Of a stretch of DNA of 64,000 bases, positions 55,610 to 64,000 are shown in pieces (position 1 is the first letter of the stretch; every line of letters begins with the position of its first letter). Origin of the DNA: Acanthococcus lagerstroemiae (Eukaryota; Arthropoda; Insecta; Hemiptera; Eriococcidae); contig CM063112.1 in assembly GCA_031841125.1 (NCBI GenBank), positions 59,263,722 through 59,327,721 of the forward strand, read 5' to 3'. Made by a program: the position numbers and the translations under genes. Below the pieces are notes generated by a model, which saw only the letters and a program-made list of their open reading frames with translations, searched no databases and was not told where the DNA came from.

Positions 55610-56225
55610 AATGTATACATAAATTAAACCAAACAGAACAAAACAGAACAACCTAGAAGGAACAAAAACAAAAACATATGTAACTGATTAAAACAAACCA
55701 AACACTTCAACCGAATTGTAAATAATAATACTACAAAAAAGTGTAAAAATGAAACAGTTTATACCTATAGGAAGAAAACAAACAAAGAGTAGGAAGTAAA
55801 TAAAAATTGAAATAAAAATTGAAGAATAATTGAGTATGACAGAAAAGGAAAACAAACAAACCAGAACAGAACAGAGATGTAACATAATAGGCCAGGACAA
55901 AACGGAACAAAACGGAACAAAGACAGAACACGACATAACAAGCAAGAACAAAACATAACAAAAGGGAACAAAAAGTACAAGACAGAACAGTATAAAACAG
56001 TATAAAACAGAACAAAAAAGACAGAACACAACAGAACAGAAACAGAACAAAACTGTATAAAACAGAATAAACAGTAGAAAACAGAACAGAACAGAAATAC
56101 GGAACAAAACAGTACAAAACAGAACAGAACAAGACAGAGCGAACACAGCAGGACAGATACAGAGCAAGACCGCAGAAAACAGAACAAAACATTATAAAAA
56201 ACACAGTACAGAGCAGAACAAAACA
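55610..56225 (+). repeat. Degenerate AACAG/AACAAA repeat in the LINE 3' UTR
   Basis: About 600 bp of AACAGAACAAAACAGAACA-type words on the + strand (TGTTCTGTTT on the LINE sense strand). It produces long spurious cysteine/phenylalanine-rich frames on the - strand, which are not genes. Confidence 0.9.
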
Positions 56226-56386
56226 GAGAATATTTACTTGAGAGGACTAGCAGAGTGTTATGATGTTAAGTTAGGTCATGCGGAGTTGCGTCATGTCTCA
56301 GTCATGTTTCAGTTATTGAGTCAACGAGCCCACTTACGCATGCAGCACACCTGTGTCCAGGACACCATCCAGCCAGCCACATACTA

Positions 56387-58966
56387 TTAAACGATGGGTA
56401 CAGCTGCCATTGCCAGGAGATGGTCCTTTAGGCCCCTGCTAAAGCTTTTCAAATTTCGTGTTTGCTTAAGTTGTACTGGGAGACTATTGTAAAATACAGG
56501 TGCATTATACATGCCCTGCAGCCTAGAGTGGTACTTCCTCCACTTAGGTACAGAAGCAGCCACATCACCCGTTCTAAGGCCAGTCCTTGGTCGTATTTGT
56601 ACTTTAAACTTTTCTTTTCTTTTATGTACATAGCATGCAGCACTATGTTTATATAGATTTTCTAATTTTAGTACACTGAATTTGCAAAACCAAACATCAG
56701 TACTACTTCGCGCCCTTATACCTGCAAGACTCCTGATTGCTCTCTTTTGCAGCACAGAAATTGGATTTAGCTGATATGCGGAAGCCCTACCCCAGCTCAG
56801 AATACCATACCGAAGCACGGATTCATAAACTGCGGTATAGATCCTCCGCATATGTTGTATAGAAAAATTCTGGCTTGCATAATATAATAGGTAGTTTAAT
56901 TTTCTTAGTTTAGATTGCAGGTATAGGGATTGCGCTGCCCAGGTCATCTTAGAGTCTAGCATAATGCCGAGGTACTTAATTTTATTTACTTGGCTGATTG
57001 GTTCACATTGACAGCCGCCTGCACAGTCCGGCTCAAGATGTAGCTTTATGTTATTTTCCAGGTTAAGAACATTTTTGTAGCCAAAACTGATAATTTTTGT
57101 TTTGCTTAAATTTGGAAAAAGTCGGTGCTGGTAGAACCAGCTAGTCAGTACTTGCATGTCACTATTTATTAGTTCTACCAGCTGGTCCTTGTCAGAGGCA
57201 TTGTACACGATGGCAGTATCGTCCGCAAAGGAGTAGATCGACCCCCTCAGAGTCATTCTGACAAGGTCATTAACATAGATAAGAAATAGGAGTGGGCCCA
57301 GTGTACTCCCTTGCGGAACGCCACTCTTGATGCATATTTTGTCACTGAGCTTGTTGTTTAATTTAACAATTTGATATCGATTTTTCAGATAGGTTGTAAA
57401 CCAATTTAAAATGAACCCTCTAAACCCGCATTTCTCTAATTTGTCGAGCAAAATATCATGATTCACTGTATCAAATGCTTTCGTAATGTCAAGGTAGACA
57501 GCTGCTACTAATTTGTTGGCTTCTAAATTTTGCGCTATTTCAGTGATCTGGTCCATCAAGGCGTCATCTGTACTTTTATTTGGCAGAAAACCGTACTGTC
57601 TCTGGCCAAAGAAATTGTTTTTGAGCAAGAATGCTAATATTCGCTCTTTGACAAGGACCTCAAATATTTTTGAAAGGACTGAGAGAAGAGCAATTGGTCG
57701 ATAGTTGGTCATTTCAGTCTTATCGCCACTCTTGTAAACCGGTACTGCTATGCCCACTTTCAATGAAGATGGGAAAATACCCAACTTCATTGATGTGTTA
57801 AATAGGTAAGTCAGCGGTGCTGCTAACAGGTCAGCATATTCTTTAACTACTTTAGCTTTAATATTATCAATTCCGACACTTTCCTTGTTAGATATCCTAT
57901 TTATGGCATTGTAGACCGCTGTCTCTGTGAACTCCATGAAACCGAAGGATTGTAGATTTCGCTGGGGGGAAATATCAGAAATATTTGAACTGGATGTTTT
58001 TACTTTCTCAGCAAGCTTTTCTGCAATACCACAAAAATACTGGTTGAATTGGTCAGCCAAGCTTTTTTCATTTCCATCAACTCTGCAATTGACACCTCCG
58101 ACTTTCAAGCTCTCGATTGGTTCCTTTTTCTTACCAATCACAGAGTTGATGATTTTCCAGTAGTCTTTTGCATTGTTACCGCAGTCTGAGAGAGACTTAT
58201 CGAAAAATGCTTTTTTATCGGCACGACTTTTTTGTGCCACCATTCTAGATACTTTCTTAAAATTTTTCCTTAGGTCTGCATCTTCTGGGTATCTCTTTAG
58301 CAGTCTATGCAAGGCTGCTTTTTCATCAGCTAGTTTAACCAGTTCTGAAGATGACCACGGCGCACGCTTGCGAGTCTTACGACCAAGGGTTATATAGGTC
58401 GTGGAGTCTTGTATGGCTTCATTAACTTTATCAACGAAACATTGAAAAGCCAAGTCAATATTTTCATCGTCTTTAATAGTCTCCCAGTCCATGTTTGCAA
58501 ACCTCTCGGCAAGTCTTTGTTTATTCACGACACCGACCGTTTTACCAACAGCAGCTCCAGCAGCATGTCCCCCGCATAACCCCCAGACCCCAGCAAAAAT
58601 AGCCGAGTGATCCGAGAAGGACACAGGGACCACACTGCAGGACGCTGACACAGATGAGTTCAGGCTTCCCCCACCTCGCAGGAAAACATGGTCAAGGCAG
58701 GTTGCTGTTTGCAATCCAATTCTGGTAGGTTCATTTACAAGTGAATCAAATCCACTGGAGGCTAACAGGCTCAAATATTCTGGACAAGAGTCTGGATTGA
58801 GTAGATTAAGATTGATGTCTCCCGTTAGCATGGTAGGCCCAAGGCAGCGTTCTAATTGATGTTCTAATTCGTTTGTAAATACTAGTTTAGATGACCCACA
58901 GAAACGGTAGATTAGCAGTAAGGTGAAACTTTGTCTTTCTTTAATTTTGTATACTAATCTTAAGCC
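56387..58966 (-). CDS. LINE ORF2: partial endonuclease plus complete reverse transcriptase
   Basis: One uninterrupted frame of about 859 codons, open to the truncation point; the first internal ATG is at 58831. It begins in the endonuclease (IYRFCGSS, TGDINLNLL, then CLDHVFLRG and FSDHSAIFAG). The linker follows, then all RT blocks: NYRPIALLSVLSKIFE, GFLPNKSTDDAL, YLDITKAFDTVNHDILLDKL, SGVPQGSTLGPLLFLIYVND, FADDTAIVY and KYLGIMLDSKMTW. The lack of stops over 2.6 kb indicates a very recent insertion. It makes single-strand cuts and cDNA at the target in the intact family; this copy lacks part of the endonuclease. Confidence 0.92.
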   Translation of the reverse strand, partial: GLRLVYKIKERQSFTLLLIYRFCGSSKLVFTNELEHQLERCLGPTMLTGDINLNLLNPDSCPEYLSLLASSGFDSLVNEPTRIGLQTATCLDHVFLRGGGSLNSSVSASCSVVPVSFSDHSAIFAGVWGLCGGHAAGAAVGKTVGVVNKQRLAERFANMDWETIKDDENIDLAFQCFVDKVNEAIQDSTTYITLGRKTRKRAPWSSSELVKLADEKAALHRLLKRYPEDADLRKNFKKVSRMVAQKSRADKKAFFDKSLSDCGNNAKDYWKIINSVIGKKKEPIESLKVGGVNCRVDGNEKSLADQFNQYFCGIAEKLAEKVKTSSSNISDISPQRNLQSFGFMEFTETAVYNAINRISNKESVGIDNIKAKVVKEYADLLAAPLTYLFNTSMKLGIFPSSLKVGIAVPVYKSGDKTEMTNYRPIALLSVLSKIFEVLVKERILAFLLKNNFFGQRQYGFLPNKSTDDALMDQITEIAQNLEANKLVAAVYLDITKAFDTVNHDILLDKLEKCGFRGFILNWFTTYLKNRYQIVKLNNKLSDKICIKSGVPQGSTLGPLLFLIYVNDLVRMTLRGSIYSFADDTAIVYNASDKDQLVELINSDMQVLTSWFYQHRLFPNLSKTKIISFGYKNVLNLENNIKLHLEPDCAGGCQCEPISQVNKIKYLGIMLDSKMTWAAQSLYLQSKLRKLNYLLYYASQNFSIQHMRRIYTAVYESVLRYGILSWGRASAYQLNPISVLQKRAIRSLAGIRARSSTDVWFCKFSVLKLENLYKHSAACYVHKRKEKFKVQIRPRTGLRTGDVAASVPKWRKYHSRLQGMYNAPVFYNSLPVQLKQTRNLKSFSRGLKDHLLAMAAVPIV

Positions 58967-58967
58967 G

Positions 58968-59525
58968 TTCTATATCTAATTTTGAAATAATTGATAAGTT
59001 GGCAGAAAAATCGTTTGCGTATGAAGCGCTGATTAAGAAATAAGTTTGTAATGTAGTATTAACATACCTATATTATACCATTTAAACTGTTTTTCAATAT
59101 GCTCACTGGTTTTTTATTCGTTTTTTTTTCGTTTTTCACCGTTTTTTTTGGCGCCCCCCCCCTAAAATAGTTCTGAGTATTCATCCTCAGAAAAAGTCTC
59201 TCACAGCACCGCTGCTAGGGTGGTTGCATAGGTAACAGTCGTAACCCCTTATCTCAGCGCGTGTCCAGGGCGTTAGGTGTGTCTCGGTAATAAGTGCGAT
59301 GTCAACTTGCTCGGTGAGTAGAAAGGTGGCAAGCTCCGATTTACGGGCCAGCAGACCGTTCGCGTTCCAGGTGAGGACGCGGGTTTCAAAGGCGAGTCTC
59401 GATGTAGTGGTGGGCATTACACCAGTTTCGATACGAGTTTGAATAGCAAGTCGAACATTTGCTGGTTTTGATTAAACAAGCTGGTCATCTGTGCGCACAT
59501 GATTTCAAATTGTCCACACATTTTT
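58968..59525. repeat. 558-bp direct repeat right of the nested LINE
   Basis: Partner of 54699-55255. Contains a copied hAT end (58968-59214) and the start of Jockey ORF2. Confidence 0.93.
59215..59417 (-). pseudogene. Jockey ORF2, N-terminal endonuclease fragment
   Basis: It starts at the ATG of the TAATG overlap. Residues LTWNANGLLARKSELATFL and LITETHL are the opening strands of the AP-like endonuclease, with the catalytic N and E. The frame runs into a copied hAT end at 59214. The same fragment recurs at 54945-55147. Confidence 0.9.
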
Positions 59526-60694
59526 GTTAGCAGTTGTTCAGTTGACGATGCCGGAGCAACGGTAGGGGGGGCATTAGTGCCTGCGATTTGAGCGTACGTA
59601 GGATTTGGTTGCACTAAAGCATCGTTAAGATGGGAGACGGTGCTGGCATTAGCGATAGAAGGTTGATGAACTTCGGGAGGAGCGGTACGTAAGTTCGATC
59701 TATTTGCGATATTGTTTTTTAGTTTCATGTAGATTGAGCAGCCTCGATAATTGGCGGTGTGCTCACCTTCACAGAGCCCGCACTTCGGTTTAGCCTCAGG
59801 GGGTTTCGTGCAAGTACGATTATCATGTTCCTCCCCGCATTTGACGCAAACGGGGGGGAGCATGCAGTAAGTCCTTGTGTGTCCATACTGTTGACAGCGC
59901 TGGCACTGCGCAATGTCAGTACGAGGTCGCGGCGATTCAACGCGAACTTTTTGGTATAGCAGCGATCTAAGTTTGAAGATTGAACGATTAGTTTCGGTGG
60001 GTTCAAGGTCGATAAAAAAGAGAGGAAGCGGCTCTTTGGAATGATAATTGCGGATATTAACGACGTTACGTACTTCGTATCCGATTTCGGTTAACGCGGT
60101 TTGAATTTCCGCCGTAGGAATTGTGTGATGAAGACCACGTATGACCACACGTAACGCTCGCTCAGTCTTCAGCTGGTAAGTGTAAAATTGCAGACTGCGA
60201 TTTCTAAAGTCCCTTATAAGGGTGCGATAACTGTCAACTGTAGTGACTAGTATTTTAACCGATCCATTGGATAACGATTTGACGGTGAATTGGTCTTTAG
60301 GTATAATAGCTGTAATACTTTCGATCATTCCTCGATAATTTGTCACTGCGCGTACAAAGATTGGCGGCGGTTTCGGTTGATTAGTCGGTGTAGGGGGGAC
60401 GGAGGAGGGCCTCTTCTCGTTCTGCGGTGTAGTGGTACTCGATTCAGTCAAGAGCGAATATTTGTTAGAAATTAGAATAGGTTGACCGGTAGACTTACCC
60501 TTAGCCCCTTTTGGTGGGGAGGGCGAGGTGTCGCTGATTTTTCGTTTTTTATTCGTTGCTTGCCATTGGAAGGATGTGAAGTCGGTGATTGGCGTCTGTC
60601 CAGTACATTTCTTATTTGCGTTTATGGCGGTAGATGATTTTTCGGTAGGTTTCTCGGTACTGGTGGACTTGAGGGCCTGCGATGAGTCAGGCAT
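59417..60694 (-). CDS. Jockey ORF1 (Gag-like nucleic-acid-binding protein)
   Basis: A protein of 425 aa. The N-terminal third is low-complexity and serine/proline-rich. The middle carries the RNA-binding-like region (ALRVVIRGLHHT, EVRNVVNIRN, LFFIDLEPTETN). Three CCHC zinc knuckles follow at about 265-320: CQRCQQYGHTRTYC, CVKCGEEHDNRTC and CGLCEGEHTANYRGC. This order is typical of Jockey-clade ORF1, which binds element RNA. The ATG lies at 60694. The stop overlaps the ORF2 start as TAATG (59415-59419), the arrangement used for termination-reinitiation in several non-LTR elements; coupling here is inference. Confidence 0.9.
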   Translation of the reverse strand: MPDSSQALKSTSTEKPTEKSSTAINANKKCTGQTPITDFTSFQWQATNKKRKISDTSPSPPKGAKGKSTGQPILISNKYSLLTESSTTTPQNEKRPSSVPPTPTNQPKPPPIFVRAVTNYRGMIESITAIIPKDQFTVKSLSNGSVKILVTTVDSYRTLIRDFRNRSLQFYTYQLKTERALRVVIRGLHHTIPTAEIQTALTEIGYEVRNVVNIRNYHSKEPLPLFFIDLEPTETNRSIFKLRSLLYQKVRVESPRPRTDIAQCQRCQQYGHTRTYCMLPPVCVKCGEEHDNRTCTKPPEAKPKCGLCEGEHTANYRGCSIYMKLKNNIANRSNLRTAPPEVHQPSIANASTVSHLNDALVQPNPTYAQIAGTNAPPTVAPASSTEQLLTKMCGQFEIMCAQMTSLFNQNQQMFDLLFKLVSKLV

Positions 60695-60918
60695 GACTCT
60701 GCAAGTGCCCCAAAGGGGGAAGCGGCCGCGTGGGGTAACGACTCAAAAATTGTTAGCAATATACAATTTATGTGAGGTAGAAGATAAAGTTAAAAGCAAG
60801 AAATAGCACGCACGGTATGTAACACCAGATATCTCAACAGCGAGCGCAGGCGACAACACGGCTTGCATACGAGCGCAGATAACAGCACGACTTGCATCGA
60901 CGCCAAGTAATCGATAAC
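60695..60918 (-). other. Jockey 5' UTR with likely internal promoter
   Basis: GC-richer than the flanks, with an internal repeat (CGAGCGCAG(G/A)...AACA(C/G)CACG(G/A)CTTGCAT, twice). Jockey elements are known to carry internal promoters at this position; no specific box can be proven here. Confidence 0.5.
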
Positions 60919-61037
60919 TGTACTAGATATGATCTTGATTACTGCTTTAAAACTCCCAGTGAATCCCCCTTCTCGATTAAAGTGGACAAAAATCAGTTCT
61001 TGGCTCATCAACTATGGCAGTGAACGTAATATGGGTT

Positions 61038-62104
61038 GTTTTTATTTATTTATCAAACCTGGGTTAACGGCCGACCGACGTCTAATTAACCCGCCCAGTT
61101 TTAGGCATTGGTCTCCACCACCCTCCCCCATTGTGATCTGTTTTGGGCTATCCCCATCCATCTTGGACCCACTCTGGTAATTATCTCGTCGTGCCACCGA
61201 ATAGGGGGCGGCCCCTTTTCCTTCTGTTACCATAGGGGGTCCATACCGACAGCTTGTATCCCCATTCTCGGTTTCCCTCCCTGGCTAGATGACCTGCATA
61301 TTTGAACTTCGATTTCTTAATTTTGTACCCAATGTCCACCATCTTCGCTTTTTCCATAATTTTATTGTTCCTTATTTTATCCTTAAGGGATAATCCCAGG
61401 ATGCTACGTAACATAGAGTATTGCACCGTTCTAAGTCTTGAAATATTTCTCTTTGTCATAGCCCATGTTTGAGATCCGTATGTGAGGACTGGTACTACAC
61501 AACTCTGGAGTATTTTTACCTTTTGGTCGAGATTTTCATCCTGCTTTTAAAAATATGTTTTTGTGCCCAGAAGGCTTTTATTTCTGTATTCATTTTGTTT
61601 TTTGTTGACATTATCTGCCCAAGGTATGTAACGTCCGGGACTTTCTTTATTTCAAGACTGTCGGCCCGACCCCTACTACTGTGTCGTCCGAGGATATGAT
61701 TTTTGATTTTGTGGTATCCATCGTTAGTCCTATCTTCACGCATTCTCTGCTGAGTTCCCGTATCATTTCTTCGAGCTCGTGACTATTTTTCCCCAGCAGA
61801 ACAATGTGATCGGCGAATCTCAGGTCGTTGAGGAATTCACCATTTATTCTCAGACCCTTATTTTTCAATTTCAAATTACGGAAGGCATGCTCGAGTGCGC
61901 TGTTAAAAATGTTCGAAGAAAGCGGGTCGCCTTGTTTCACTCCCCTTTGAATTTTGAATTCCCTCGCTTTTATGTCGGTTTTGATACATGCTGTTGAGTT
62001 TTTATAAAAGTTACTTAGTAGTCTTATGAAGCTTGAGTGAACTCCTTGTTTCGCCAAGGCCGTTCACACTTCGTCGTGGCAGATATGGTGTCAAATGCCT
62101 TAAC
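61038..62104 (-). pseudogene. RTE-type LINE, 5'-truncated, in the 5' flank of copy C
   Basis: A target duplication AATATGGGTT flanks it (61028-61037 and 62105-62114). Its 3' end at the left has a TTTTTATTTATTTATC tail. On the - strand the RT reads VKAFDTI, then KQGVHSSFIRLLSNFYKNS, FKIQRGVKQGDPLSSNIFNSAL, LNDLRFADHIVLLG, and the C-terminal end SRLRTVQYSMLRSILGLSLK, FKYAGHLARE. The catalytic motif is FADH in place of FADD and frameshifts are present, so it is dead. Confidence 0.85.
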
Positions 62105-62395
62105 AATATGGGTTATACGAGTAATAGAGTAATAAAAAATTGAATAGCTCATCAAATTGATAACATTTCCTTCAGAACGCCACATAATGGCGTCAAAGAT
62201 GGCTCCCTTTTCTTGATATTTTACCACAGAGCCTTACTTACTGACAGAAATTTTTTTTTTCTTTAAATGATTTCTTTCTTGGGGTTATGACAACAAAAGT
62301 GTTTAAATTTTACATTTGCCTGATTCCCTACTTCCCCACCTTTCCGTCCCCCGCATCATTTCCTCCTCCCACCTCCACTTACTCGATGTTACTCC

Positions 62396-64000
62396 TTTGA
62401 AATTGTGTTTTTACGTGGCAATGAAGAGCGTATCGAGAGGAAGTACAGTGGATATCACCCCACACCCCCAGGAATTGTATGGCATTTCGCGTGTTACACA
62501 ATGAGAGTTGAAATAATTTTAAAACCGACTAAAGCAACCTCGAAAACTTTATATCTGACGCCTATATAATAACTGACATTTTCATTTCTTTGCTTTGGCA
62601 CATAAATGAAAAAAAACATTTCTTTTTGAGCGTTACTTTGGAGCATTACGGGAAAAAAGAAAGCTCAAAGAAAGTAAAATGCCCGTCTGGATAAGCCTTG
62701 AACCATGTTATCAAGCACAGAATAGTCTCAAAAAGTTTCATCCAAGTTGGGGTTAGTTTTAAGCGAGTTTAAAAAAATTATAAGGTTAATCTTAAATGAG
62801 TCCGGAACCGGCCCAGAGAAGCAGGTCCAGCGCTAGGCACGGGCAAAGCGGGCCTTAGTCCCGGGCGCCCAGTTTTTGGGGGCGGCATTTCATCAATCAT
62901 CGTAGTATTATGGCCCATTAAAATAATAATAATAATAATAATAATAAATGTAAAAATAAATAGTCTCGTTTCTTTTGCCAGGGGCGGCAAATGTTCCTCC
63001 ATTGCCCGGGGCGACAAAATCTCTAGCCCCGAGCCGCAGAGAAGTCAAAGTACTAGAAAAATCTTGAAGAATCTTGAGCACATTTGGGAAAGCCATAAAG
63101 AATTTCAAACCCATTAGATCAGTTTGAAACAGCCTCGAATAAATGTGGAAGAATCTAACAATCTCAGTTAGGCCAGTAGCAGTCTTCATAGTTCAATAAC
63201 AGTCTTAAAGCGAGTTCAGGAGAGCCTCAAAAACAGTCTAAAACATGGCCGACAGCGTTTTAAGGAAGACTAGAGAAGTTTTAGATAAGTTCGGAAAAGC
63301 ATTAAAGAGTTTGAGAATCTAACCCGTGTGGATGAATCACAAAAAATCTGAAATGAGTGCAGAAGCTTCACAGTATAACATTTAAAGAATGTTTTAACGA
63401 GCATGAAATAATTTTTGAAGATATAAAAAAAAGTCTTTCAGTGTCTCATCTCGGGGCAGTCTTGAATGAATCTGGAAGAATGTTAGGGGCTCGTAAGCAG
63501 GGTTTGAAGATCCTCAAAGAATCTAAAACGTTGCTGCAAAACTCTGAAAGAAGTTAAAGAGTTTTACAAGCCTGCAAGCAGTGCTGTTGATCTCTATTTT
63601 TGTAGAGGAAGTGGAACGGGAGTCATTTTTGAGAGGTACCTAATATGGAGGAATTCGTACTCAGTAGCAATTCTTTCGGCAGGATATTTCTCTGTCGCTC
63701 AAGATCACATCACTACCTGAAAGAGTCTTGAAACTGTTGACCAAGCCTGGAAAAATCTGAAACAGTACATGAATCTTCCTCAACATTCAGCTCTTCGACA
63801 CCCCCCCCCCCTCTGCAACTAGAAAAAGACTCTATGCCAATCATTGCATGAGAGGCCTTTTTTGACGCTGAAGGACGCATGCCAGCGAGGAGAGAAGCTT
63901 GAGCATCCTTTCCTCTTCGTGGTATCACAATTTTCAAATTGTGAAGATGAACGTTGGGGGTGGAAGGAGGGGGAAATGTTTGGAACATTGATAATGGAAC
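62396..64000. repeat. Degenerate quasi-periodic repeat region, no gene
   Basis: From about 63040 to 63760 short words such as AAGAATCTTGA, AGTCTTGAAA, GAAAAGC(A/C)TTAAAGAGT and CAGTCT recur every few tens of bases in loose phase. At 62830-63035 there is a GC-rich inverted pair (GTCCCGGGCGCC... and ...GCCCGGGGCGAC) around an AATAAT microsatellite (62924-62947), possibly a MITE like 34751-35089. The short frames here are not convincing genes. Confidence 0.55.

Larger units (their letters stand above)
55256..58967 (-). mobile_element. CR1/L2-group LINE, 5'-truncated, nested in the Jockey element
   Basis: It lies exactly between the two long direct repeats. The 3' end is at the left and ends in a short simple repeat (TTTCAAATTTCAAATTTCAA on the + strand), as in CR1/L2-type LINEs that have microsatellite tails in place of poly-A. 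The 5' end falls inside the endonuclease domain. The 3' UTR is about 1.1 kb and includes a degenerate AACAG-type repeat. This is the youngest insertion of the nest, because it lies in DNA already containing Jockey and hAT. Confidence 0.88.
50644..60918 (-). mobile_element. Jockey-type LINE, interrupted by hAT and LINE insertions
   Basis: A 12-bp target duplication TGTACTAGATAT flanks it (50632-50643 and 60919-60930). The 3' end is at the left, with a T-run (A-tail on the sense strand) at 50644-50665. The 5' UTR is 60695-60918. ORF1 is intact, while ORF2 is split and frameshifted. Without nested insertions the element is about 4.4 kb, a full-length Jockey size. It sits in the 5' flank of desaturase copy C. 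Confidence 0.9.
42680..62395 (-). repeat. Diverged third copy of the desaturase segment
   Basis: Homology to copies A/B begins in the 3' UTR (GAGATTGTACATTCTTCCAG at about 42681, compare 4787). It runs through all exons and introns into the 5' flank, interrupted by a Jockey element (50644-60918) and an RTE (61038-62104), and ends near 62395, matching 14107 in the spacer. Introns are shared, so this is a segmental DNA duplication and not a retrocopy. Divergence is clearly higher than between A and B. Confidence 0.85.

Noticed and set aside
55688..56204. Three overlapping - strand frames of 140-159 codons rich in Cys, Phe, Leu and Val
   Set aside because: They are the translation of the AACAG/AACAAA repeat in the LINE 3' UTR; all three frames are open because the repeat lacks stops.

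Overview
The window looks like arthropod (insect-type) nuclear DNA. It is AT-rich and intron-containing, and it is dominated by mobile elements. Its only clear host genes are three copies of one front-end-free acyl-CoA desaturase (delta-9 type). The surrounding elements (Jockey, RTE and CR1/L2-group LINEs, hAT elements and MITEs, a Polinton/adintovirus-like element, a Gypsy-like gag-pol remnant) fit an insect. I see nothing that fixes the species, and no rRNA, tRNA or CRISPR array.

Positions 1-23588 form a large inverted duplication. The right arm (15063-23588) carries an intact five-exon desaturase on the + strand. The left arm (1-13244) is its near-identical mirror image on the - strand, but exon 2 is split by a 4727-bp element (8018-12744) with TGTAGCGTGA termini and a 4-bp target duplication. 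A spacer of 1818 bp (13245-15062) separates the arms. Its right part is the desaturase 5' flank, because the same sequence lies upstream of the third copy.

Positions 25795-32533 hold a nested pair of elements. The outer one carries a Gypsy-like gag and a protease/RT fragment between inverted termini with a 4-bp (or 6-bp) target duplication. Its gag is interrupted by a 4418-bp Polinton-like element (27361-31778) with a 6-bp target duplication. That inner element is an internal-deletion derivative whose 1.5-kb terminal inverted repeats each carry a full phospholipase-A2-domain gene. Remnants of DNA polymerase B and integrase and one adenain-type protease lie in or next to its core.

Positions 32539-42680 hold short non-autonomous elements, an RTE fragment and a 1.6-kb TIR element, with no convincing host gene. 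Positions 42680 to about 62400 form a third, more diverged copy of the desaturase segment on the - strand. Its five exons are intact (42727-49990). Its 5' flank is broken up by a Jockey element (50644-60918), itself hit by an hAT element and then by a CR1/L2-group LINE that sits between 557-bp direct repeats, and by a 5'-truncated RTE (61038-62104). The last 1.6 kb is degenerate repeat.

Exon boundaries, element ends and target duplications were read by eye from the sequence. Family assignments rest on recognised motifs, not on searches.
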